In this document: piece by piece, positions 26,417 through 34,561 of the stretch
Position numbering within the stretch: the stretch's first letter is position 1
How the letters are laid out: every line of letters starts with the position of its first letter
Notes under the pieces: generated by a model
Told to the model about the DNA's origin: nothing
Databases searched by the model: none
The model's input: the letters and a program-made list of their open reading frames with translations, nothing else
Translations under genes and position numbers: made by a program
Origin: Catalinimonas niigatensis
GTDB taxonomy: Bacteria; Bacteroidota; Bacteroidia; Cytophagales; Cyclobacteriaceae
DNA length: 64,000 bases
Assembly (NCBI RefSeq): GCF_030506285.1
Contig: NZ_CP119422.1
Coordinates: 4,637,501 to 4,701,500, forward strand
Reading direction: 5' to 3'

Positions 26417-28819
26417 ATGACTACTTTTTTTATCAAAACCATTCTGCGCAGCCTGTTGAAGTACAAGGGCAAGACGGCGATCAATGTGTTAAGCCTGAGC
26501 TTTGGGATGGCTTTCAGCGGGATTATTTTTCTCTTCCTCCGTTACGAAAGTACCTTTGATCACCACCACAGGCAGGCAGATCGGATTTACAGGGTCAATA
26601 CGCATGTGCAACATACGGATGAATTGCTACGGTCAGCCTTTAGCCCTCAGCCTCTGGCAGAAGCTTTGCGCAGCACTTTTCCGGAAGAAATGACAGTTAC
26701 CCAAACAATAGGACGTATCTCCGGGCAACTGCTGGTCTATCCAGACCGGGTCAATCCAGATACCAAAGATGCACGGATTTTTGAGGAAGGCTCTATTCTT
26801 TTTGTAGATTCCTCCTTTGCCCAAACTTTTGACTATACCTGGCTGGCAGGCGATCCGACAAGCGCCCTGAAAGTGCCCAATGGCATTGTTTTTCAGGAAG
26901 GTATGGCCGATAAGTTGTATCCTGATCAAAGCTATGAGGAAATTCTGGGCGAGGTCGTAGTGCTAAATGAAGCAACACTGCTCACCGTTACCGGAGTAAT
27001 TGAATATCCGCCGCTTAATTCTAACCTGTTTTTTACGACACTCATTCATCATGAAGCACTTTCGCTGTCAGATGAGGAAGACTGGGAAGAACTGGACCGG
27101 AATTGTACATTTATCACTTTGCGGGAAGGGGTAAACCAGGAGACAATACAGGATAGACTGAACGAACTGGTCAAAAGCCAGGTGCCGGATGAGGATTTAC
27201 AGCAGCGTTTGTCCTTTCACCTGATGCCGCTCAAAGAACTGCATTTTGCCCACCAATACCGTAAAGCCACCAGTCTGTATACGATTCCCGCTTTCCTGCT
27301 TTGGCCCATTGGCGGTATCGGCCTGATCATGATTGTGGTGGCCTGCATTAATTTTATCAACCTGGCTACTGCCCAGGCCATGAGCCGCTCCAAAGAAGTA
27401 GGCATCCGAAAAGTGCTGGGCAGCAGGCGGAGACAGTTGTATGTCCAGTTTATGGGCGAAACAGCAGTGATCACTTTTGTAGCCCTCCTTCTCGGACTGG
27501 GTCTGGGAGAACTGGCAGTGAAATACTTTCAACAACTGGTGCCTTTCATCTACCTGCAATTTGGCATGGATCATACGCTGATCTATTTTATTGTCGGGAT
27601 TGCTGTGTTAGTCACCCTGCTGGCAGGGACTTACCCGGCGCTGGTGCTTTCCAGGTTTAATCCTTTGCAGGCCATCCGTCATGGGCGACAGGGGAGAAGC
27701 GGAGGAGGTGGTTTGCGCAAAACCCTGGTGGTTACCCAATTTGTGGTCGCGCAATTTTTTATCATGTGCACGATCGGGCTGGCCTTTCAGTTTGCTTACC
27801 TGAGCAAGCGAAACCTGGGTTTTGAAAAAGATGGTATCATCACACTCTCGTATTTTGGTGAGGATGAGGCTTATCTGCGCAACGAACTACTCAAAAATAA
27901 AGGAATCCAGGGGCTCAGCTTTTCCTCAGGCACGCCCATCAGCGGAGAGATAGCGACTACCTATGCGGTAGACACTGCTGAGCAAATGGAACAGAAGCCT
28001 GTGCTGCTCAAATATGTGGATACTAATTTTCTGCAAACCTTTGGCATCGCACTTATGGCAGGACGTAACTTTGAAGAAGGGCAAACGCAGCAGGGACTCA
28101 TCATCAATAAAGCGCTGGTACAGGAAATGGGTTTTGACAAAGCGGAGGAAGCTTTGGGAAGTTACCTGACAGTAGCAGTAAGAAAAAGTCCTCTGCCGGT
28201 CATTGGCATAGTACCCGACTACAGTAATCAGGAATTTGAACGTAAGGGAGACCCAGAGGCTTTTATTTACCAGCCGGATCAATTCAATACAGTGAATGTA
28301 AAAACCTATGGAGAGAATCTGCCTGAAGTCACCACTTTCCTGGAAAAGATCTGGAAAGAGCGTTATCCCGAACGCACTTTCAGCTACACTTTTATGGACG
28401 ATGCGGTAAAACAACGCCTGGGTGAAGACAAACTGTTTGTCATGGTGTTTGGTGTTTTCTCGGGCATCGCCATCTTCATCTGCTGCCTGGGCTTGTTTGG
28501 ATTGGTCTCCTTTGTACTGTTGCAGAAGGAAAAAGAAGTAGGCATACGAAAAGTAGTAGGCGCTTCGGTCAACAGCATTATTTTGTTATTCAACATGAGC
28601 TTTTTCAAACTCATTCTGATCGCTTTTGTCGTGGCAGCGCCCCTTGCCTATCTTTTATTACAGTCTTTTTTGCAAACCAATACTTATAAAATTACCCTGG
28701 GTCCCTGGATTTTCCTCATAGGTTTACTGGCCACTGTAGGCATTGCTTTCCTTACCACCGGCTACAAATCCTGGAAAGCAGCCCTGGCCAATCCGGTAGA
28801 CTCATTGAGAAATGAGTAA
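26417..28819 (+). CDS. FtsX/MacB-type ABC permease, cluster copy 7
   Basis: 800 residues of the same type as copy 2: GMAFSGIIFLFLRYESTFDHHHRQADRIYRV, FSPQPLAEALRSTF and VVTQFVVAQFFIMC. Coupling motifs are SRSKEVGIRKVLGSRRRQ and KEKEVGIRKVVGA. Its N-terminus, MTTFFIKTILRSLLKYKGKT, departs from the MLxNYxKIALRNL start of the other copies, and it carries a Gly-rich loop (GRQGRSGGGGLRKTL) before helix 4. The C-terminus is ANPVDSLRNE. With copy 2 it may form the second half of mixed permease dimers, an inference from subtype only. Confidence 0.87.
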   Translation: MTTFFIKTILRSLLKYKGKTAINVLSLSFGMAFSGIIFLFLRYESTFDHHHRQADRIYRVNTHVQHTDELLRSAFSPQPLAEALRSTFPEEMTVTQTIGRISGQLLVYPDRVNPDTKDARIFEEGSILFVDSSFAQTFDYTWLAGDPTSALKVPNGIVFQEGMADKLYPDQSYEEILGEVVVLNEATLLTVTGVIEYPPLNSNLFFTTLIHHEALSLSDEEDWEELDRNCTFITLREGVNQETIQDRLNELVKSQVPDEDLQQRLSFHLMPLKELHFAHQYRKATSLYTIPAFLLWPIGGIGLIMIVVACINFINLATAQAMSRSKEVGIRKVLGSRRRQLYVQFMGETAVITFVALLLGLGLGELAVKYFQQLVPFIYLQFGMDHTLIYFIVGIAVLVTLLAGTYPALVLSRFNPLQAIRHGRQGRSGGGGLRKTLVVTQFVVAQFFIMCTIGLAFQFAYLSKRNLGFEKDGIITLSYFGEDEAYLRNELLKNKGIQGLSFSSGTPISGEIATTYAVDTAEQMEQKPVLLKYVDTNFLQTFGIALMAGRNFEEGQTQQGLIINKALVQEMGFDKAEEALGSYLTVAVRKSPLPVIGIVPDYSNQEFERKGDPEAFIYQPDQFNTVNVKTYGENLPEVTTFLEKIWKERYPERTFSYTFMDDAVKQRLGEDKLFVMVFGVFSGIAIFICCLGLFGLVSFVLLQKEKEVGIRKVVGASVNSIILLFNMSFFKLILIAFVVAAPLAYLLLQSFLQTNTYKITLGPWIFLIGLLATVGIAFLTTGYKSWKAALANPVDSLRNE

Positions 28820-28874
28820 AAGATGAGAAAGAACTGTATTGTTTACCAGTCATGTATTGTCAATCGTTAGAAGC

Positions 28875-31271
28875 ATGTTAAAAAACTATTTGAAAATAGC
28901 CTACCGAAATCTACTGAAGCAAAAATTTTATGCCCTGATCAACATTCTGGGATTGGCGGTAGGTATGGCCAGTGCCTTGTTCATTACCTTGTATGTGCTG
29001 GATGAGCTTCGTTATGATGCTTTTCATGAACACGCAGACCGAATGTACAGAGTGAGGCACAAGTTTGTGGCAGGAGAGAGGGAATTTGATATGGAAGATG
29101 TGGCTCCGGCCTTCGTTCAGGGAGTGCACGAAATGATCCCTAAGATAGAAAAGTCCATACGCATGGAATATCCCAATCCCTATATTTACAAAAAAGGAGA
29201 CGAAATACTGGAAGAGCAGGTAACCATCCGCTCTGATCCTAACTTTTTCAGTTTTTTTGGTTTCAGGCTATTAGCTGGTGATCCTGAAACTCTGCTTTCA
29301 GCACCGCATAGCATTGTACTTACCCAAAAAGTAGCAGATGCTTATTTTGGTCTACCTGAACATCATGATTACTCAAAGCATCCTGCTTTAGGAAAAGCAC
29401 TTACATCAGAAGGAGAAGCGTTTACCGTAACCGGCATTGCAGAAAATCCTCCCGGACATTCTCACCTGGATTTTGATATCATCATGAGTAATATTTCTGC
29501 GGAGAGGGTAGAGCAGTTGCACGATTACTGGCTGCCTGCCGGCTTTCTGGCTTATGTGGTATTGCAGGAAGGTATACATCCAGAGTCCCTGAAAAGTGAT
29601 TTTCTGGCTATGGAAAAAAAGTTTGAGTGGCCTGTGATGCAGCAAAGACTAGCCGTTCCACTGGCTACCCTGGAAGCCCAGCAGGATGAACTGGGACATT
29701 ACCTGCTTCCCATCACGGATATTCATCTGGTCAGCGAAGGGAATATGAAATATGTCTACATTCTTTCGGTAATAGGCATGTTCATGTTGCTGATTGCCTG
29801 TATCAATTATATGAATCTCGCGACAGCACGCTCTACCCGGCGGGCTAAAGAAGTAGGAATACGAAAAGCATTAGGAACAACGCGCAAACAATTGGTAGGG
29901 CAGTTTATGAGCGAATCCATTCTCATGGCTCTGCTGTCCATGCTCCTGGCTTTGGGGTTGACTGAAATTCTGCACAGGCCTTTTAGTAGTCTGAGTGGAA
30001 AAGAGCTTTCATTGAATATCCTACAGGAGCCCTGGTGGATATTGATTCTCCTGTTTCTGACCTTGTTCATTGGAATCATCGCAGGGCTCTATCCGTCCTT
30101 CTACCTTTCTGTATTTAAGCCGGTAGAAGTGCTCAAAGGAAAAATTATACAAAGTAGTAAGAGCAGATTCAGAAATGGTCTGGTGGTGTTTCAGTTCTGT
30201 ATTTCTGCCATATTGATCATCTGTGTCATACTGGTCTATCAGCAACTCCTCTACATGCAAAGTAAGGATGTAGGCTTTAACAAGGAGAATGTGCTGCTTA
30301 TTCCTAATGCCTACTCATTGAAGAATAAAGAGGTGTTCAGACAGACTCTTTTGCAAAATGTTAAGATAGAGGAAGTAAGTTTCAGCAGCACTGCTCCCGG
30401 AGATCATTTTGATGCTTTTACTACTTATCACACCTTAGGCAGTGAGACCAAGCATCAGGCCAAATGGCTGGGAACAGATGCTGCATTTTTTGATGTGTTT
30501 GATCTTCAGCTTTTAGAGGGCAAAAATATCAAAGCAGATACCCTGGGAATGAAAGAGGTACTGCTGAATGAAAGTGCTGCCCGGCAACTGGGCGTGCAGC
30601 AGGTGACTGGAAGCACGATTGAAACCTTTTGGGGAGAGAAGTACAATGTGGCAGGCATAGTAGAGGATTTCAACTTTGAACATTTGCGTCTGGATATTAT
30701 GCCTCTACTCATTATACAAAACACGGGGGGATGGCCTTATTATGTGTCGGTCAGAATCAAGAGTGGGAATATACAACAAACTTTGAGTCAGATTGAGACG
30801 ATCTGGTGGAAGCATAATCAGGACGCTCCTTTTACTTACTCATTTCTGGACCGAAAGTTCAATGAGCTGTTCCAAAAAGAACAAAGGCTGGGTGTCATTG
30901 GCGCTACTTTTACTGGAATTACAATCTTTATTGCCTGCATTGGACTATTGGGTCTGGTAGCTTACATCGCAGAGCAAAGGACCAAAGAAATAGGTATTCG
31001 TAAAGTATTGGGGGCTTCAGTAAAAGGTGTAGTAATTTTACTGTCAGGAAGTTTTATGCGCTTGATTTTGCTGGCTTTCTTTCTGGCCATTCCTTTAGCT
31101 TATTGGCTAATGCAGCAGTGGCTCAGCGACTTTGCTTATCGTATTTCAGTGGAAGCCTGGCCTTTTCTGCTGGCAGTCGTAAGCTTATTGTTGATTATCC
31201 TGCTCACCGTCAGCTTTCAGTCTGTCAAAGCAGCCCTGGCAAATCCGGTGGATTCATTGAGGAATGAGTAA
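28875..31271 (+). CDS. FtsX/MacB-type ABC permease, cluster copy 8
   Basis: The ATG at 28875 (MLKNYLKIAYRNLLKQKFYA) is the family start and gives 798 residues; an earlier in-frame ATG at 28839 adds 12 atypical residues. First-helix region: MASALFITLYVLDELRYDAFHEHADRMYRV. Coupling motifs: STRRAKEVGIRKALGTTRKQ and QRTKEIGIRKVLGA. The periplasmic region has an insertion (FGLPEHHDYSKHPALG) absent from the others. The C-terminus is ANPVDSLRNE. It is last in the cluster; a strong 17-bp hairpin lies 36 bases after its stop. Confidence 0.88.
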   Translation: MLKNYLKIAYRNLLKQKFYALINILGLAVGMASALFITLYVLDELRYDAFHEHADRMYRVRHKFVAGEREFDMEDVAPAFVQGVHEMIPKIEKSIRMEYPNPYIYKKGDEILEEQVTIRSDPNFFSFFGFRLLAGDPETLLSAPHSIVLTQKVADAYFGLPEHHDYSKHPALGKALTSEGEAFTVTGIAENPPGHSHLDFDIIMSNISAERVEQLHDYWLPAGFLAYVVLQEGIHPESLKSDFLAMEKKFEWPVMQQRLAVPLATLEAQQDELGHYLLPITDIHLVSEGNMKYVYILSVIGMFMLLIACINYMNLATARSTRRAKEVGIRKALGTTRKQLVGQFMSESILMALLSMLLALGLTEILHRPFSSLSGKELSLNILQEPWWILILLFLTLFIGIIAGLYPSFYLSVFKPVEVLKGKIIQSSKSRFRNGLVVFQFCISAILIICVILVYQQLLYMQSKDVGFNKENVLLIPNAYSLKNKEVFRQTLLQNVKIEEVSFSSTAPGDHFDAFTTYHTLGSETKHQAKWLGTDAAFFDVFDLQLLEGKNIKADTLGMKEVLLNESAARQLGVQQVTGSTIETFWGEKYNVAGIVEDFNFEHLRLDIMPLLIIQNTGGWPYYVSVRIKSGNIQQTLSQIETIWWKHNQDAPFTYSFLDRKFNELFQKEQRLGVIGATFTGITIFIACIGLLGLVAYIAEQRTKEIGIRKVLGASVKGVVILLSGSFMRLILLAFFLAIPLAYWLMQQWLSDFAYRISVEAWPFLLAVVSLLLIILLTVSFQSVKAALANPVDSLRNE

Positions 31272-31306
31272 GGAATAATAAAGGGTATTCTGATATTCTT
31301 TAAAGG

Positions 31307-31357
31307 AACAAGGGTCCAGTCAGGAGGCTTGCAACCCTGCCTGACCGGACCCTTGTT
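31307..31357. terminator. Long 17-bp hairpin at the end of the permease cluster
   Basis: An 11-bp perfect stem (AACAAGGGTCC 31307-31317 with GGACCCTTGTT 31347-31357) is followed, after one mismatch, by six more pairs (GTCAGG 31319-31324 with CCTGAC 31340-31345), leaving a 15-base loop. There is no long T tract (TAGAAAATATAATATT follows), so it may be a terminator, an RNA 3'-end protecting structure, or a repeat element. Position favours transcript-end function for the cluster. Confidence 0.55.
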
Positions 31358-31419
31358 AGAAAATATAATATTCTCCATTAAATACTATCAACAAGTAAGT
31401 GATAGCAGGGTACAAAAGC

Positions 31420-31557
31420 AGCTTACACTTGGTATGCTAAGTAGACTACTTTTGATAGCATAACTAGCTTACACTTGGTATGCCAAGTCGACTACTTTTG
31501 ATGGCATAACTAGCTTACACCTGGTATGCTAAGTCGATTACATTGGATAGCATAACC
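31420..31557. repeat. 46-bp tandem repeat, three units, each a potential hairpin
   Basis: Units are 31420-31465, 31466-31511 and 31512-31557, each starting AGCTTACA. Units 1 and 2 differ at three positions. In each, TATGCT/AGCATA-type arms enclose an AAGT...ACTT inner stem. In unit 2 the arms are TATGCC/GGCATA: a T-A pair of units 1 and 3 (31438-31457) became C-G (31484-31503), a compensatory change. Diverged units flank the array: CTATCA/TGATAG at about 31384-31404 and GCTAC/GTAGC at 31569-31597. There are no unique spacers, so it is not a CRISPR. Confidence 0.75.
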
Positions 31558-31742
31558 AGCTTACATCAGCTACCAAAAGTGCACTGCTTTCAGTAGCAAA
31601 ATCACGCTGGTTGGTAGAGCAATAGTTACCTTCTTTTCAAAATGAGGCTCGCTTGGTGCAATGTAACTCCCTGGGTGGAACGCCTGCCTTTATGTTGTCA
31701 ACACATTGATAAGCAAGCGTTCTCATGAATCACTCATTAAAA

Positions 31743-32450
31743 CTAAGTGATCAGATTGCCCTCATCATCCCACTCAGCTAAGTCATTTCGGGTTTCCTGA
31801 TTGACACATTTGGCCAGCCATTCTTCCTCATAAGCCATACCATGCTCTTTGAGCACATCCTCAGGCACTCCATCCCATACATTAGGACGATTGCCCAGAT
31901 AACCCAGGTCTTCAATCCCCATCTTGGAAGTATAATAGCCAGTCAGGGTGAGGTTTCTCATGGTATTGAAAAAGCTTACGCCCTGAGCCAGTTCCGGAGC
32001 AGCTTTGTCAGGATAGGCAATTTCGTCCAAAAGTTCTTTTTGCTGCGCTTCGGTGCATGCCACAAAAGGCGCATCAAACTTTCTGTTGGACCGGCTATTC
32101 AGCCACATCAGACCGCCCCGAACCGGAGTCTGGTAGGTGGTGATGTCTTTGACAATGAAGGCAATAAAGTCGTGTACACCCGCATCGGTGGCTGAACCAA
32201 AATCACCACTGGCTGGCAGGATAAGGTCGCAGAGCGTTGCAATCGTCGTCAGTTCCGGCTCGGTGAAAAATTCTGCTTCAAGAAGTTTTTGATCCCGGAG
32301 CTTTTCTTCTTCGGTTCGTCCGTATACCCCACTTTCAGCGGCAACAGGCCCTTCGGGAGCAGCGGTTTCTTTGGGGCTGCATCCATTGATAATCAATCCA
32401 CCTGCTACAGAGCCTAACAGCATTGATTTTAGTGATTCTCTTCTGTCCAT
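31743..32450 (-). CDS. Gluconate 2-dehydrogenase subunit 3-like protein
   Basis: This 235-residue protein is the downstream partner of the GMC oxidoreductase, 12 bases after it on the minus strand. The start MDRRESLKSMLLGSVAGG has a twin-Arg pair and runs into LIINGC, so it may be a Tat-exported lipoprotein with Cys about residue 24. The core fits the gluconate_2-dh3 family: FFTEPELTTIATLCDLILPA, DAGVHDFIAFIVKD, then RGGLMWLNSRS and a C-terminal TGYYTSKMGIEDLGY. In known enzymes the small subunit accompanies a flavin dehydrogenase of this type that oxidises sugars or polyols in the periplasm. No cytochrome subunit gene is adjacent. Confidence 0.85.
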   Translation of the reverse strand: MDRRESLKSMLLGSVAGGLIINGCSPKETAAPEGPVAAESGVYGRTEEEKLRDQKLLEAEFFTEPELTTIATLCDLILPASGDFGSATDAGVHDFIAFIVKDITTYQTPVRGGLMWLNSRSNRKFDAPFVACTEAQQKELLDEIAYPDKAAPELAQGVSFFNTMRNLTLTGYYTSKMGIEDLGYLGNRPNVWDGVPEDVLKEHGMAYEEEWLAKCVNQETRNDLAEWDDEGNLIT

Positions 32451-32462
32451 GATGTAATAGGA

Positions 32463-34178
32463 TTAGATATTTTGCTTTTTGAATTGGTCAATGATATAGT
32501 CTGAGGTTTTCCAGGAAAGGGCCAGTATGGTCCAGGTAGGATTTTTATCTGCCTGAGATACAAAAGGTCCGCCATCTACTACAAACACATTTTTGGCTTC
32601 ATGCAACTGCTGATGCTTGTTGACCACCGATGTCTTAGGGTTACTACCCATGCGAGTGGTACCCACCTCGTGGATAATTCTTCCCGGAGCAGCCAAGCCA
32701 TAATCTTTGTCTTTGCCGGGAGTGTCACCCAATACCTGAGCACCCATGGCATGGAAGATTTCCTCAAAAGTCTGGTGCATGTGTTTGGCCTGCAAACGCT
32801 CATGATCTGACCAGGTATAATTGAAACGCAGTACAGGAATACCCCATTCGTCTACCACATTGGGATCAATTTCACAGTAGTTGTCTTCGCGGGCAATGCA
32901 CTCACCACGACCGGATACACCGATAAAAGCGCCATAAAAACGTTTTACATCCTCGCGTAGTTTGTTGCCATAGCCACCTGTCTGCTCACCGATAAACCGG
33001 TTCATGTCAGCCACTCCATTGCCAAATCCGTAGGAAGGCATACCCATTCCACCGCCTACTTCTATATGATAGCCTCGGGCAAAATCCAGTTTTTTATTGT
33101 CCAGCCACCAGGGGCTGTAGATGTGCATACCGCTTACCCCATCTTCGTTGTAGATTTTGCGGTTCATCAGTTCCGGTACAAAGGCACTTCGGCTACTGCC
33201 GGTAGAATCGTGCAGGTACTTACCCACTACATTTGATCCATTGCCCAAACCGTTAGGATGTTGTTTGCTCTTGGAGTTTAGTAGAATTCGCGCTGAACTA
33301 CAGGCAGAAGCTGCCAGTACAACTGTCCTTCCTTTGAGCTGGTACTCCTGGCGATCCTCTTTGTTGACATAAGACACTCCTGTGGCTAATCCTTCGCTGT
33401 CGGTAGTGACTTCCCGTACCATTGCATTTACGAAGAGATCTACCTTACCTGTTTTTTGAGCAGGAAATACGAGTGAGGTACCGGAAGAAAAATCCGCTTT
33501 GGCAGAACATGACCTTCCGCATTGACCACAATAGAAACATACGCCTCTGTCATTGTTGATGCGTTTGGTAAGCATGGATTTCCTGGCAGGAATCACCGCT
33601 ACTCCTGCTTTTCTGGCTCCTTTAATGTAGTATAATTCGTGTAGTCTGGGTTTAGGAGCAGGCAGAAAGTAGCCATCCGGTTCGTTCCGCATTTTCTCTT
33701 TACTTCCGAAAACCCCGATGAGCTTGTCTACCTTATCGTAATAAGGACTGACATCGTCATAACTAATGGGCCAGTTATCGCTCAAGCCATCAAGGTCGTG
33801 TCTTCTGAAATCATCAGGGCCAAACCTCAAAGAAATTCTGCCCCAGTGGTTGGTTCTACCACCGAGCATGTGGGCACGGAACCAGTCAAACTCGGTTCCT
33901 GCAACACGGGTGTAAGGCTCTCCCTCAATCTCCCAGCCTCCGTAGGCTGCATCAAAGTCTCCGAAGGCCCGGGTAGTACCAGCACCTCTGCGGGGTGATT
34001 CCCATGGCCACTTCAGCTGAGTCATTTGCGCGGGGTCGGTAGGGTCAAAGAATGGACCCGCTTCTACGATGGCAATATTCAATCCGGCCTCGGCCAGGAT
34101 TTTGGCAGACATTCCTCCACCGGCTCCTGAGCCAACAATAATGGCATCATAGACTTTTGAAGATTTTTTGATTTGCAT
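32463..34178 (-). CDS. GMC-family FAD-dependent oxidoreductase
   Basis: 571 residues. The N-terminal FAD-binding fold reads DAIIVGSGAGGGMSAKILAEAG (about residues 11-32, Rossmann GxGxxG), followed by an acidic end VEAG. The GMC C-terminal signature is present: HEVGTTRMGSNP with the candidate catalytic His, then VFVVDGGPFVSQADKNPTWT. Near residues 214-224 lies a Cys cluster CFYCGQCGRSC (C-x2-C-x2-C-x3-C), the spacing of a ferredoxin-type iron-sulfur ligand set. It lacks an obvious Tat or Sec signal, yet the subunit-3 partner has one, so co-export is possible. Expected role: oxidation of a sugar, polyol or acid with electrons passed to the respiratory chain. The substrate is unknown. Confidence 0.88.
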   Translation of the reverse strand: MQIKKSSKVYDAIIVGSGAGGGMSAKILAEAGLNIAIVEAGPFFDPTDPAQMTQLKWPWESPRRGAGTTRAFGDFDAAYGGWEIEGEPYTRVAGTEFDWFRAHMLGGRTNHWGRISLRFGPDDFRRHDLDGLSDNWPISYDDVSPYYDKVDKLIGVFGSKEKMRNEPDGYFLPAPKPRLHELYYIKGARKAGVAVIPARKSMLTKRINNDRGVCFYCGQCGRSCSAKADFSSGTSLVFPAQKTGKVDLFVNAMVREVTTDSEGLATGVSYVNKEDRQEYQLKGRTVVLAASACSSARILLNSKSKQHPNGLGNGSNVVGKYLHDSTGSSRSAFVPELMNRKIYNEDGVSGMHIYSPWWLDNKKLDFARGYHIEVGGGMGMPSYGFGNGVADMNRFIGEQTGGYGNKLREDVKRFYGAFIGVSGRGECIAREDNYCEIDPNVVDEWGIPVLRFNYTWSDHERLQAKHMHQTFEEIFHAMGAQVLGDTPGKDKDYGLAAPGRIIHEVGTTRMGSNPKTSVVNKHQQLHEAKNVFVVDGGPFVSQADKNPTWTILALSWKTSDYIIDQFKKQNI

Positions 34179-34561
34179 GTAAAGTAAGTATTAGATTTAT
34201 AGACTAGTGAGCTAAGTACGCGGCTAATGTGTACGTTAACATTAAATTTCATTCAACTATTTAAGTAAATACGATTTCTGTTAAATTCTAAATATTAAAC
34301 TCAAAACTTTGAGTGTTATTGAAAAATAAATGAAAGTTATCCCAATTTAAGCTAAACTTTTACTTTAGTAATCATTAATCTATTGGAGAAGCAATATACT
34401 GCAAGCTGTTTATCTGACCTGGAGGGGTAAAGAAAGTGAGTAATGACTATGGGGAACAAATTAGATTAGAAAAAGTCGCTTGATTTAGTCAATTGGCTTA
34501 TAAAAAAGAGAGGCTGCTCCTTTCGGGCAGCCTCTTTCTTATGCTATTATTGAACTATATT
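34179..34561. other. Intergenic region upstream of the GMC operon
   Basis: This 383-base gap separates the start of the GMC operon (minus) from the end of the PpiD-like gene (also minus). It contains an inverted repeat TAATGT...ACATTA near 34225-34244, AT-rich sequence that presumably carries the GMC promoter (no good TAnnTTTG match), and, at its right end, the terminator of the PpiD-like gene. Confidence 0.45.
34501..34538 (-). terminator. Rho-independent terminator of the PpiD-like gene
   Basis: AGAGGCTGC (34509-34517) pairs with GCAGCCTCT (34527-34535) around a 9-base loop. Read on the minus strand, the stem is followed by TCTTTTTTA, a good U tract. It lies 24 bases past the stop codon of the gene at 34562. 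Confidence 0.8.

Larger units (their letters stand above)
31272..31742. other. Intergenic region with long hairpin and structured tandem repeats
   Basis: This 471-base gap separates two convergent transcription units (permease cluster and GMC operon). It contains a 17-bp hairpin (31307-31357), a 46-bp structured tandem array with degenerate flanking units (about 31384-31600), and about 140 bases of unremarkable sequence before the stop codon at 31743. Confidence 0.6.

Noticed and set aside
31420-31557. CRISPR-like array of 46-bp repeats
   Set aside because: The units are contiguous with no unique spacers and no cas genes occur nearby; they are tandem repeats.
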